Below, in pieces: positions 25,301 through 36,877 of a DNA stretch of 64,000 nt. The stretch is from NCBI GenBank assembly GCA_965153455.1, contig OZ234495.1:124001-188000 (forward strand), in the 5' to 3' direction. The notes beneath the pieces were generated by a model, which was not told where the DNA came from, did not search any database, and saw only the letters and a program-made list of their open reading frames with translations. The stretch comes from Sphagnum compactum. Taxonomy: Eukaryota; Bryophyta; Sphagnopsida; Sphagnales. Position numbers and translations under genes: made by a program. Within the stretch, counting starts at the first letter, position 1; each line of letters starts with the position of its first letter.

Positions 25301-26109
25301 GGTGAAAGCACACTACAAGTGAACCATTTTTCACCACTTTTCACCCAAAAAAAAGGTGTATAACAAGTATAATAAGTATGCAATATACTAAAATCTTGAT
25401 GGTATTTTTTGGAAACCTTAAACATAAGAAAAAAAACTTTAGAATGTCCATAACAACATTTTGGAACTCAAAGCTTATTTTGAATCAAAGTTAAACTTGA
25501 TCCAATGGTTAGATGAAAAGATTTGGTTAAACTCAATGTGCAAAAAATATATCTTTTCAACAACCATAGGGCCTCATGTTTGTGGTTCATGACACATTAC
25601 CAAACCAAAAAAAATGAAAAAATAATACACTGCCCACCTATAAAATCTTCTCAGTTTTCTTAAGGTAATGGTTTTTCCCCAAAAAACAAAGTTTATCATG
25701 CATTTATTACTCAAGAAGTGCAAGAAAATACATTTTTTGAATGGATTTTCAGCCAAAAATTGTAAACTTCTAAATGGTCTTAAATTTAGTTGATGTACAT
25801 CAATACCACTCACCACCAAAAAAATCATTACAAAACTCCACCCATAACTGTAGTTATGAAGTATATTTACAATTTTTCATATTTTGTGACGTGTATTTTT
25901 TAACACAAATATACTTCATATGTTCAAGTTTGTAAACATTTATTAGAGTTTCTTTAAAAATAAATTAGTTTAAGTCTAAAGTTAATGCAATATACTTGAA
26001 ATGAACAAAAGTAATGCAAGATGTGATGTCCACATGTACCCAAAAAAACCAAACGCAAAATTTCTATTTCTATGATTACAATTTTTGGGGGTGTAGTGTG
26101 CTTTCACCC
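25300..26109. mobile_element. ~810-bp inverted-repeat (MITE-like) element nested in gag
   Basis: GGGTGAAAGCACACTACA at 25300-25317 is mirrored perfectly by TGTAGTGTGCTTTCACCC at 26092-26109, an 18-bp terminal inverted repeat. Gag coding on the minus strand stops at one end and continues at the other. The interior is AT-rich with no transposase; an 84-codon minus frame (25574-25828) is unrecognised. This is a non-autonomous DNA transposon. No clear target duplication is visible, so I do not assign a superfamily. Confidence 0.8.
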
Positions 26110-27000
26110 CATACTAGCAATGGTATGGGCTGGTGTTATTATAAATAGAACTTCAATAATCATAACCATAGAGTGAGGCATTGCCACAAAATATAATGGT
26201 ATAAATCTTATTGGTTCCATTCTGAAATTAGAAGTTCTTGCATAGGTAACACCAACATTGTTGTGATGGAATAGATTTGGTATAGGAACTATAGAAATTA
26301 ATATTACATCTGCCATACTCTAAGCTCTCATTTCCACTCTGTTGTTTCTACAGATTTGTTTTCTAAATCTATCTAAAACTTTGACCTTCTCATGGTATAG
26401 GTTCTCTAGCTCAAAAGTTCCATGGTCCTTTGCTCTTACAGGTTTTGGATTTAGATTTTGGAAATGTTCAGCAAATCCTTGCTTCACATTATTTTCAACA
26501 AATGGACATTCATTGATCTAATGTCCAATCTGATGGCAGTATGTGCAAAGTGGAGGGTTAGGTCTTGGAATTCTATTCACATTATGAATTTTTTCGCCCC
26601 AATCCCTTGGAACTCCTCTAACAATGCTTCCACTCTGTTGATTAAGTTTGGGTTCACTATACTTTACTTTGATAGCCACAGGTATACCTTTTGCTATTGT
26701 TGGTTTTATTCTTAGTAAGATTATAATTTCTTGTTTAGTTACTAGTTCAACTCCTATGGACATTCTGATGCCTTAAATTGTGCTTTCTTGTTCAACCACA
26801 TAATGAATTTGACGTTCAAAATTTTGAGCTTTTTCTTCAAGCTTTTCGTCCTCGTGTTCTTTTTAATAATAAGGATGTGAAACAAATATATACCTTGAAA
26901 CTACTTCTTCTCTTTTTGACCTATTGAGTCTTTGTTCTTCTCATGAATTAAAGCACCAAATTCATGTTGCTGCATCAAATTTGCTAACTCTAACACAACT
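26110..27000 (-). pseudogene. Gag N-terminal part with second zinc knuckle, decayed
   Basis: The minus strand encodes PNPPLCTYCHQIGH, stop, INECPFVENNVKQGFAEHF, spaced as a CCHC knuckle (Cx2Cx4Hx4C) with one stop inside. It lies upstream of the capsid-like frame, so either this element carries an unusual N-terminal knuckle or two gag copies are joined here. Short open frames flank it (26104-26316 and 26518-26763). Confidence 0.6.
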
Positions 27001-27273
27001 CCCTCTCAAGGTCCAGATTCTCCACTTTTTTGCTTAAACTCAACTTGCAAGTTTGCATTTTCAATTTGATGTTCTTCTCTCCTAAAATTTCATTACAGAT
27101 TGTTGGTGTGCCTTTGTGCTTCACCAATTTGCACTTAATGAAAAAGTATCAATGCTACCCGAGGCATTATGTGGCCTGTAGGTCTCTTTCCTATCCACAA
27201 ATGTCTTTATTATAATTGAAAAACTCTTTTACATGTTGTAAATTGTTGATTTATGTAATCTGTAGGGTAGATC
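27001..27273. other. Retroelement flank, no clear feature
   Basis: The minus strand still has weak gag-like wording near 26.9-27.0 kb. Beyond that I see nothing supportable. Confidence 0.3.
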
Positions 27274-27894
27274 GGTGGCTCAAAAACGGCAAAAGTCTCC
27301 ATCCTAAAAGTCCATATAAATGGAAAAATTAACACTATAGTGAAAAAAAATGTTATAAACCAAAGTTTAGTGGGCCTTATGTGGTGATTAATAAATTAAT
27401 AAAGTCGATATAAAAGGCTACCCATTAAAAACACTCTTTATTACACATGTTAGGGGAAAAAAATTATCAATTCAATAAAAAATGACCAAGATTAGGACTT
27501 TTGAAACTATGGCCCAAATTTAATCATTCAAAAGTCCATATTTATTTGTTCGTTAAAATTTTTGTTGTATTTTTTTGTAATTCATTTTTTAAAGTTTATC
27601 ATGCGTCATATATTGAGTCTTTATAAAAAATATTGAAATGAAATCATAATTAAAAATGCATTTGAATGCTAATGCAAAACCCAGATTATAGTCCATATGT
27701 TCACTTTAAAAGTCCATTACTATATGATTGGTGTATGTTTATTGAATTTTTCCCTTGAATAAATATTCCTATTCAAGTTGACAATCTTAGTCCATAAATA
27801 TTTTTGTCAAATTAATGATTTTACAATGTGTTTATGGCATTTGAATAAAGCACAGTCTGCAAAAAGTCTATAAGGTCACAAAAAGTGAGCCACC
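27274..27894. mobile_element. Candidate MITE with GGTGGCTCA ends
   Basis: GGTGGCTCA at 27274-27282 faces TGAGCCACC at 27886-27894, and the following bases (AAAA...GTC on the left, GAC...TTTT after reverse-complementing on the right) remain loosely symmetrical. The ~620-bp interior is AT-rich and repeats AAAAGTCCAT(A/T). No transposase and no certain target duplication are visible. Confidence 0.45.
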
Positions 27895-27963
27895 ATAGCT
27901 TTCATCTACCTTATATTCAAAATCCCATTTATGGTGACGCCATTTTCCACTTGTTCATGTACT

Positions 27964-28793
27964 ATAACTGACACGCTCCCAAGTCCCTTGTTGAACCCAC
28001 TTGAGGGTCCAACTATGTTGAGTTGCAGAAAGTTGGGACTTGAGGGCCGCTCCCGACTTCCAGCACTAAAGAGGGGTAGAGGGGCGTGCTAGAAGTCCGG
28101 GGATTAGACTAGGAAGAGGGACAAGCTTTTCACCTACTCAAATTTGCATAAAAACCAACCCCAAGTTGGTTAGAACTCATTCTACACCCTTTTAGTGTTG
28201 GGACAAGCCACGGGCTAACTCGAACTCACTTGATTCACCACGGCCCGAACTCGGGGGAAGCCACCACCTTCCCCCATATAGTATACTCAGCGTCTCACCG
28301 TGGAGGCTACATCCGAATGGCTCTTTTTCTCGGGATTCCCAAGTTGGAGTCCCGAAACTGTCCCGGGTTGGAGTCCCGGAACTTTGGGAGCTTATATCTC
28401 CCGACTGCAACATCCGATTGAAGCAAGGTTTAAACCAAAGTTGTAGCTCTCATCGAGAGCTTTCCAACGCCATGTCGCCCTCCTTCAGGCGACATCGGGA
28501 AGAGGTCGATTCCCGACTTTTAGTGGTCGGGAGTCAAACTACCAGTTTGACTCTCGGCCCTTCTTTTGCCCATAACTTGGGCTGTTGATGTTCAAATGGC
28601 CAATGCAAGGGCATTTTAGACATCTACACTTCAAGACCTTTCCATTGATATAAAGAACACTTCAAGACGAGGTGTTTTGACCCCCTGTAATTACTTCTGA
28701 GTTTTTGGGAGTCCCGGAGGACTCCAACTTCCCACTTTTGGGAGTGTGGGCTTCACCCTCACACTTAGCCCAAAGTGGGGTTGCGACAATAAC
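27964..28793. mobile_element. Solo LTR with 5-bp target duplication
   Basis: An ~820-bp GC-richer block begins TGACACGCTCCC (27969) and ends GGGGTTGCGACA (28788). It is bounded on both sides by the same five bases, ATAAC (27964-27968 and 28789-28793). TG...CA ends plus a 5-bp duplication are diagnostic of an LTR left after recombination between two LTRs. No internal retroelement genes are present. Orientation is uncertain. Confidence 0.9.
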
Positions 28794-29065
28794 CTAATCT
28801 AATTGTCTCTTCAAACTTCTAGTTATAATTATATTTTCCATCTTTCCATGTTCTAATTCAAATTTGAACAAACTTCTACATTAGAACAAAATCCTCATAG
28901 TTAGCTACTCTACTTAAATTTGCTTCTTGAACAAAAATTTATGATCAAGATTTGGAAAAAATGCAAGAAATGAAACTAAACTTCACTATCAATTTTTAAA
29001 AACAAAAAAACATAAACAACACTTTGAATTCCATTTTGAATTCAAGCCCTGGGATGGTTGCCAAA
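28794..29065. other. AT-rich spacer
   Basis: Nothing supportable is visible between the solo LTR and the direct repeat. Confidence 0.4.
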
Positions 29066-29303
29066 TGGTAAATCCATAATTCCTATTCTATATTTTGGTC
29101 TAAATCTAGACTAAACATATCATGAAAATAATACTAATAAACTCTACTTAATTAGGTATACTCATATTTAAGTTTAAAAATTTAATCCAATCATGAAAAA
29201 GATGAAAAAAACATCAAAATAGCAAATATGGTTATGGAATTCAAGCTTTTCTAGAAAACAATGCACTTATTCCATATTCTCCAATTTTAATGTTCTACAA
29301 TCC
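29066..29303. repeat. Direct repeat, copy B (partner at 8.20-8.44 kb)
   Basis: This copy is homologous over about 240 bp, same orientation, to 8196-8436 (shared ACTAAACATATCATGAAA, GGAATTCAAGCTTTTCTAGAAAA, GTTCTACAATCCTC). It closes the other side of the minus-strand retroelement complex. Confidence 0.7.
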
Positions 29304-29309
29304 TCAGTT

Positions 29310-29880
29310 GGAACGAATAGTAGAACACCAACAACACCATTTGTGGTATAACATGTTGCCACTACTAAACTAGTTAGTCCATTAAGAGGTGGAATAGGTT
29401 TAGAGATCATACCTTTACTTGTTCAATTTTTTTGTGTACCTATTAAGGTTACTATTGTTAAACTTGTGGATAATAGTGGCAAATATGTTAAGGAACAAAT
29501 TGAACTTGTTGATCCTTGATTTACTATACTAGATAGAAGAGTAGGACCTTTGGAGTTCTTATCTACTAGTTTACCCCTAACCCCACACCAAATAGGTATA
29601 GGTTAGGAGATTACTTTAATTTCCAATACCCCACATGCTTCGAAGGTATTCATGACACCCGTAGTCACCTTTGAAGAAACACTTGATCGACAAAAGACTC
29701 CCACATTGATAGGTCTTCAAATTTTGCACCAAGTTGAACTTGTGGAGGAAGGAGGTGCTGAACCTATCAAAGGAGCCATCAATCAACTAGTTATAGAAGA
29801 CCAAGCTAACCTAGGACTTTGAGCTAGCATTTCGAGGACAAAATGTAGTTTTCAAAAGGGAATAATGTTACTTAGATTTA
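29310..29880 (+). pseudogene. Decayed polyprotein 3' end, probable Ty3/gypsy type
   Basis: Plus-strand fragments read TFEETLDRQKTPTLIGLQ, ELVEEGGAEPIKGAINQLVIE and SISRTKCSFQKGI. The last resembles the very end of plant gypsy polyproteins just before the purine tract, and AAAAGGGAATAATGTTAC follows. No enzyme motif is preserved, so the assignment rests on the end signature only. Confidence 0.4.
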
Positions 29881-32800
29881 ATAACAGGCGACTTAACACG
29901 TTATAGATTTAGGCAGGTTGTTAAACTTAACAAGTGAACTAACCTGTTATTTAACCCAATTGGTGAATGAACTTGATAGGTAGTACTATACTAGGTTAGT
30001 AGACAAGTTGACAAGATAGTCAACCGGTAGTTTATAGAACAAGTGGTAGAACAAGTAGTTGAACATGTAGTGAAACAGGGCATAGTTTTTTGAAAATTTT
30101 GATTGTTATTTTAAGTACTGGCTAATTACTATTTAAATAGTTGGTTATAAATTTGTTTTAGGGAGAGGATGAGACTTTTGATTTTTTATTTTATTTTATG
30201 TTTCTTTACCATTTTGGAACTCATGCATTTCTTTTTGGCAAATTTTCTTGAAGTTATGTGCAAATTGAGTACATGTTCGTAAGGTATTGTAGATAGTTTT
30301 AGTTTTGATAGTTGAATTATACCAATTTTTTGTTTTAGGAACCTGTTGTTGGAAAAAATCAAAAGTTAAAAGAAAAACCTTAATGGGAATAAAAAAACAT
30401 GTTAACAATGATGTAGGTTCTTCCTTTGTTGGTGCCGCAAGCATTTGTTGATCAATTTGTTTTTATTTTTGGATGTGAATAATGCACTAGGACCTTGGGT
30501 TAATTCATTGCAAGGACATATTATTATCTTAAGGATTTGAGTTGTGTGTACTTTGCATGTTGAAAGCTACCTTATGGGATAGAAGACCAAACGCTACTCA
30601 TTGATGATGAGCCCAAAAAGGCCTTTCAAAATTCCAAGTGTAGTGGTCTTTTCCTTGAATTGTTTAAAAGATAAAAATTGTCAAAGAATAAAGTCTAATG
30701 GTTGGACCTCACATCCCATTCGTGGTTAGCGTTGGTTGGATTGTTGTTGGTGAAGACAATTGGTGTCTATTATGAAATCATTGTCAAATATTTGAAGCCT
30801 CGTTTGACATCCTTCCCTGAATTATTTTTGGTTCATGCAATATATGAAAAGTAAGAATGGGGATGAATGGCATTATTCAACTTTCTTTAGGTATGAACTC
30901 TTTTAATACCTCAGATGTATTGTGTTTTTATTGTTCACCCTTCCATTATTTTTACTTATCCATACTGAGTTTTGCTTGCAATTGGTTCAAATTATTGTTT
31001 ACAAATTGTGTGATAGTGTTTGTAGCTCTAAAGGGTAGAAAGTGATGTTCTTTGGTTGGAATCCTATTTCGAAAAGGTGTCGATGTAATTGCTTATCTAA
31101 CTATCAATAAATCATAATTATCTTAATTGTGTTAATAATAGTAATATGCTAGCAAAGGATGATTTCATTGGGCTTTATTTATTTAATAAATAGTTCATGA
31201 TTGCTCTTTTACTTGGAAGTGTTTTAAATCTTTCAAATCCATTTTCATTTTTTCTCACCTAATGACCACTAGATATTAATTCTATTTCATGTTTTGCTTT
31301 TGTGACTTACATTATATTCATATTTTCCTTTTGAGCCTTCTTTTATTTTGGAATTTTTTCCAAATTCCTTCGAATGTTGTTTCGTCCTCCATCTTCATTC
31401 TTCATCACCTGGTGACCACCAGGTATTGGTTTAATTTCATGTTTTGCTTTTGTGATCTACATAATATTCACATTAATCTTCTTTCATATGATTCTTTTGA
31501 TCACCAATGATGATAATATGCAAATTGGGCCTATTGGCCATGAGGTTCAATTTACAATTTTGAATCTTTTAAAACTATTCCTTTTGTTTTAAGTTAATTT
31601 CAAACTTTTCCAAAGTTTGAAATTAACTAAATACAAGTTTCATATTTGAATTTTGTTATTGAATAACATTTCAATGTCCATTTTTTGGAAAAAATAAATT
31701 CAAACACATGATTTGTAAATGAAAAAACCTTTTTGGGTAATATAAAATAAATAAAATATATCTTTCATATCTTAAACCATTCGTTTAAGCATTTATATTA
31801 TACAATTTTAATTCTAATATACCATAATTTTTCTTATACATTTAATCAAAATATTTTAATTAAGTTTTAAATATTAAATATTTTTTTGAAATTATTAATT
31901 TTATTCATTTTTACACATATAATTTAATATAATTATTGTGTAAGTATATAATTATTTTATGCATGTAAAGTAAATTTATTTATTTATGTACATATAATGT
32001 ATAAATTTTTATCTAGATTTATGATAAAAAATTTTATACATGTATAAATATTAATCAAAATCAATTCTTGACGTTAGTCTATACTCATATTAAATGACTA
32101 ATAGTCATTTTAAATTATATTTGAAATGATTTTATTTTGGTCACATTTTCAACTGATATTTTGAACATCCATATTATTTTGTCAGCAATCATGGATGCCA
32201 TATGGATGAAAACTTGCAATGAAAAGATGACATCATCTTTCCTATTATCACATCATCATCTACTAATCAAATGCACTTCTAATATATGACTATAAACTTT
32301 TACACATAAAATTTGAAATAATATCTTATAATTACATTCAATGATATAATTGTTTAAGAAATCTATTCATTGAATTCTTGGTTGCAAGTGACTAGAATTT
32401 TTTTAATGATATTGTACGTTACAATGGATGAAACCACAAAGTTTAACTCACACATATATCATGAACCAAGTCTTTTTGTGTGACTAAAATTACATTTTCT
32501 TGTGTTATTTTTAACCCAAAATAAAGATTAGTGCATCCATGATCTTTAATTGTATTTTGAGTTCACTTACAAAATGTGTTTTAAATTGAGGGCTTTAAAG
32601 TTAGTTGTCTAACCAACCTAGAAAGTTCCTTTCAAAATACAAGAAGCTTCACATTATGTCTTAAGGCCAAATTTCATAAGTCCCAAGAAGAGGAAAACAT
32701 CACATGGAAACAAGCCCTTGGGGGTGTAATAAACATTATTATTCTTGCAAGTTGGGATCATTATAAAAAAATGGTTTGGACTTGTTTTTCGAGTTGGAGT

Positions 32801-33860
32801 TGGGCATCCATTTTTGCTGAACCCAATTCTTTATTTAAGTCCCAACCCATTGAACCAAAAAATACAACTATGTAGAACTCCCACTCATGGTTGAGACTTG
32901 TAAATCAAGCTCATGTGAAAGACCTGATCCCAATTCAAAGCTCTAGGCCACTTAGATTGCAAGACTGAATTGGGACTTATAAATTGAACCCTAGTGTGAA
33001 GCGGTCCTTAGTTAACAAGGGCCAAATCCAAAAGTTTTCTTTGAATCACAAATCAAACAACATTGATAACATACATAATACACCATCCATCTATGGAGGA
33101 AGGTAGTTAGTTAGTTTTGTTTGTCCTCAATGTGTAGGGGTGCCTGACTTGGTTTCATAATGTTGGACTATGGTGGAGAAGTTATTGAATATTGAACAAT
33201 TTTTTCACTTCAAATTCATTTAAATCAAAAGAGTTTTCAGGTGTGCTCTTGGTATTGTTGGAAAGCCCTTTGTGAGTAGAGTAAGATTTAATGAAGGTGA
33301 TTTGGAACTTTTTAGACCTAAGGTGCGAGAGATATTGTCTTTTAAATAACTTTTTTTGTCATTGAAAATTAAATTAAATTACAAAAAATGATTTTGAAAA
33401 AATAAATTAGTTGGGTACCAAGTTCATAGTTGGGCCAATGGCACGTGCTACACTAATATATATGATTATGAATAGTACCTTCCTATGAACCCATAAATCA
33501 TCAAAATAGATTGTGGATTGCATTCAAATCAACAAGGGTCACATATAGCATAATTATTAGAGAGTTACACAATAATTTCTGTCTGGACAGCCTCAGACAC
33601 AAATATGGGGGGGCTCTTTGAATGAAGTTATTCATGGGTATAATATGTTGGAAATCCACCCAAGTTTCAAGGTACCCACCAAGGTGTTTATGCATATGCA
33701 AAACTGTGCATTTGGGTTCCCAAGACCGCTAGGTTACTTGGGCCAGACATTCTAATCAGGAGATCAATACGTTACTTCATTAGAGATTCATAAAGACCTC
33801 CTTGGATTTTTGTAGTGTGTTTAAAGAGAGTTGCAGGGTGTAAAGAGTGTAAAAACTTGC
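29881..33860. other. Long non-coding stretch, very AT-rich in the middle
   Basis: I see no gene. One local duplication is clear (31260-31490, listed separately). The 31.7-32.4 kb part is extremely AT-rich. Parts at 30.5-31.1 kb and 32.6-33.1 kb have a mixed composition reminiscent of old LTR sequence, without recognisable ends. Confidence 0.4.
31260..31490. repeat. ~70-bp direct duplication at 150-bp spacing
   Basis: TTTCATGTTTTGCTTTTGTGA is found at about 31286 and 31436, embedded in longer homology beginning TCACCT(A/G)(A/G)TGACCAC. The two copies differ at several positions. Confidence 0.7.
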
Positions 33861-33872
33861 AGGGCGTTTCCA

Positions 33873-34207
33873 ATGAAATGCCTACCAGGGCAGGCATTCA
33901 TTCCATTTTCTAAAATGCACACATGGTTTCCTATAATACCTTGTGGGTATCTAGTGCCAGATACCCACCACGTATCATGGCAATAATAATAACAAGTGCC
34001 CTGTTCACGCACAGTAAAGCCCACAGCCGTGGGACTTACCCTAATCGAGCTCATGCTTGGCTTTACCTCATGCGGGCCCTTCTCCCGGTCAAGCCCACGA
34101 CCCTGGGTTTAGCGAGGCGCTAAACACCCCCTAACGAGCTCTGTCCGGCCCTTGTTTCGGGCCTGACAGTGCAGCCCTGCGGAGAACTGCGTTGTTCTGC
34201 CGCAGGG
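33873..34207. repeat. Cluster of strong palindromes/hairpins
   Basis: Within 335 bp there are at least six fold-back sequences. GTGGGTATCT/AGATACCCAC is perfect with a 6-nt loop (33943-33968). GTAAAGCCCAC faces GTGGGACTTAC (34014-34039). GTTTAGCG/CGCTAAAC is perfect with loop AGG (34107-34125). TGTCcGGCCC/GGGCCtGACA lies at 34142-34168. CCCTGCGGAGAAC faces GTTCTgCCGCAGGG with one bulge (34175-34207). A weaker one lies at 33873-33900. The block is GC-rich against AT-rich surroundings. It could be a structured RNA or a foldback transposon end. Confidence 0.75.
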
Positions 34208-34365
34208 TTTTACAACCTACACCTGACACAGTAGAATCTCCCAGTCAAAACTCTGTCGTGGAAAGATAAATCCGGGTATTTAGCATCATCTCCCGTTAGC
34301 GGTAAGGTTGAGCTCTGTACGAGAATAAGACAAACTATCAACGGGAGACAAAGTCAACAAAACAG

Positions 34366-34452
34366 AGAGGTGTGCAATAACGCGTGCCAGAGGAAAGGCC
34401 TGAGATGAAGGAGGTGTGCAAGAACATATGCCAGAGGAATAGTCTGAGGTGA
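34366..34452. repeat. 44-bp tandem duplication
   Basis: GAGGTGTGCAA(T/G)AAC...TGCCAGAGGAA...(T/A)GA(G/T) occurs at 34367 and 34411, about 44 bp apart, with scattered differences. Confidence 0.65.
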
Positions 34453-35900
34453 GTGCAAGAAACTAACCAGCCTGGCTTTTATGTGTTGACACAGAGGGCG
34501 CACCATGGCACAAGGACCACTTGCATCCATTCTCTAAATCTGGGCTCTCTACGCAATTAAGTTGGTCACCGATCTGGAATACACACACGCCGGATCCATT
34601 TAACGGATTACTTTTCACTTGGCTCATATTTGCACGGAGGAGCCTGCTGCGAATTTCTGTGAAGGTGGGTTCAATCGACGGTATCGTCGTCAATCTCCTC
34701 GCATACATCCAGAAGGCTTGCTGGTTCAATGCGAAAACAAGACTATCCATCATCTCTAACTGTCAAATTAGCAGGTGTGTGTCTGGCACACCAGCATATC
34801 TCTAGGCTCTTATGTCGAAGTTAGTATTTTGTGACGCCAAAACTTAGCTTGTGTCCGTAAAAACACATAGAAGTACCGGGATTGGAGGGAAAGAAGTTTG
34901 TGGAATGACTTAGATTCGCATAAAGGAGCCTACCGCGATTTTCTGTCGCGGTGGCAGATGTCGGGACTCGGTGCTATTCTTTACTAATATGCTCATGTAA
35001 CAACCTTTAAGCTCGACCTTAAAGGTTGTTGGGGTCATTCATGTGCCACCGTGCGACTTTGCAGAACTTGCAGGTATGTGCGTATTCACTAACTTCTATC
35101 ATCCTGAATTCAAATTAAAACTAATTAGTTTTTGTTCGCAATTTCTTTTTGATGATATCTAGATAAGAATGTGTGGAGTTTATTTAATGATTCAACTCGT
35201 GACTGATTACAGCTTGAGCATAATACTCATGGGGTTCAAACTAGTAGGGAACCTAATTAGTATAGAACTCATGTGACCCGCATCTTCTTCTTATAGAAAA
35301 CCACTCATGAATTTAGCAGATAGAGTAGCTCGCAATAATCATGCTTACAAGCGAAACCATTCCATTCAGCAGATGTAAGAGTGCAACATTAACATTCGAC
35401 AGGTTGCCCATGTATTTATCTTGATGAAATAGTGCAGCAGTAATGTTTGAGAGTGAATGAATTTGTCATTCACTTCACACCAATGGACTTCTAGCATGAG
35501 GAGTGACTACCCTAGTGCGTGTCTCAATTGATTGAGTAATCCCCTCTGTTAGATCCTTTGCCCATCTAAGTTTGGACCAAATCAAGAGCCATTCCAGAAG
35601 CGCGAGAAGAATGGGGGAAGAAGGACTTTAGAAGGAGGACACTCGCAGTCGGTACATAACTAGTAGGATTCACACCTCTCAGCAGCTATACCTGCTAATT
35701 CAGGAGTTGGAATAGTGCAATAATGATGTTTGTCAACAAGAAACACTTTATTTAGAGGATAGGATAGTGCGGTAAGGATGTTTGTTGGTGATTGTCCAGG
35801 TGAAGACTACGAAAACATTGTCTGTCAGAGAAAGGTGGTGGGCTGCGTGGAAGACTCCAAATATCGTCACTTTCTTTGCTGACGAAACCGTATACCAGTT
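34453..35900. other. Upstream region of the AIG1-type gene; two further hairpins
   Basis: The composition is less AT-rich than the surroundings. A perfect 13-bp stem with a 6-nt loop (AACAACCTTTAAG, loop CTCGAC, CTTAAAGGTTGTT) lies at 34999-35030, and a 7-bp GC-rich one (ACCGCGA/TCGCGGT) at 34932-34952. GGAGCCT(G/A)C(T/C)GCGA occurs twice (about 34640 and 34926). A 96-codon minus frame (34463-34753) is open but unrecognised. Promoter or 5' exons of the GTPase gene may lie here. Confidence 0.5.
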
Positions 35901-35956
35901 CTCCCGAGATCACACTTGCTTGCCTTGCCTTATACCTTATTGCTGAAGTGCTGAGA

Positions 35957-36715
35957 ATGGTTATAAAAGGGAAGGTAATTCTCTTTGGAAAAACCGGGGA
36001 GGGAAAATCTACCATTGCCAATGTTCTTATAACAGGAGGCATAGACGAGCAACCATTTCCAGTTGGACACGGTATGACCGGTTGCACCTCAAGAGTGCAG
36101 ACGCAATCCGGCCGCGGATGGACGGTTACCGATACTGCCGGTCTCGGCGAGGCCGAGGGAGGTAAAGTCAGTACCGAGCAAGCGGAAAAGATCATAATCG
36201 ACTTCCTGAAGACGGTAAGGGGTGAGTACTCACACATAATATATGTCAAGAAAGCAACCAACAGGTTCGATGTCCTAGATGAGAAGATATGGAAAATCTT
36301 CGAACGTGTGTTCATCGGCGCTGAAGAGTGCTTCACCGTGCTATTCACAGAAGGAACCAGCAGCTGGCTGGAAGAGAATTGGGAAAGCCTCCCAAGCTGG
36401 GTCAAGAATCGTGGCAAGCAGAATGTACTCATCACCAACATACCCCCTATCGACGACCGGCCTGTAAGGGAAAAGCGGAACAAAGCCATCAGAGCAGAAG
36501 CGATGGCACGCCTGGAGGACGAGCTTTGCAAGACTTTCGAGGCACGAGGTTTTAAATACTCGATACCCAATATAAGTAAAATGAATGATAAGGATTTAAA
36601 GGAAGAATCGAAATCTGTGCTTGACTACATAATGATGATTTTCAAGAACATGGTAGGTCCTCTGAACGCAGCCGCTAATTTTGTTATGGCGGTAGGGAAT
36701 ATGTTTCAAAATTAA
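35957..36715 (+). CDS. AIG1/GIMAP-type GTPase (252 aa)
   Basis: This is a single uninterrupted frame with higher GC than its flanks. I chose the ATG at 35957 because it has a strong context (A at -3, G at +4) and lies 10 residues before the P-loop. The frame is open upstream to a stop at 35801 but holds no earlier ATG, so a spliced upstream exon is possible. The P-loop GKTGEGKST (residues 11-19), switch Thr in GMTGCTS, and DTAGLGE (G3) identify the AIG1-type GTP-binding family, linked in plants to stress and defence. The usual guanine-specificity box is weak: the corresponding strand reads LFTEGTSSW. The Lys/Arg/Glu-rich C-terminal half ends in a short hydrophobic helix (VGPLNAAANFVMAVG), possibly membrane-facing. 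AATAAA at 36878 may serve as poly(A) signal. Confidence 0.85.
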   Translation: MVIKGKVILFGKTGEGKSTIANVLITGGIDEQPFPVGHGMTGCTSRVQTQSGRGWTVTDTAGLGEAEGGKVSTEQAEKIIIDFLKTVRGEYSHIIYVKKATNRFDVLDEKIWKIFERVFIGAEECFTVLFTEGTSSWLEENWESLPSWVKNRGKQNVLITNIPPIDDRPVREKRNKAIRAEAMARLEDELCKTFEARGFKYSIPNISKMNDKDLKEESKSVLDYIMMIFKNMVGPLNAAANFVMAVGNMFQN

Positions 36716-36877
36716 GGTGGTGTTTCGTGTCATAATTCACTAGGTAATTCTATCGCATTGTAGCATGTAGTACTATTACTTAATGAGTTGCTTTTTTCTC
36801 ATAATTTAAAGAGATGTAGTTCAATATATTGCTGTTGCTACAACATAGTATGATGTATATAGTAGCTTTTGAGTTTG

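Noticed and set aside
35752-36570. 272-codon minus-strand frame opposite the AIG1-type gene
   Set aside because: It is the antisense shadow of a strongly coding plus-strand gene with clear GTPase motifs; no domain on the minus strand.
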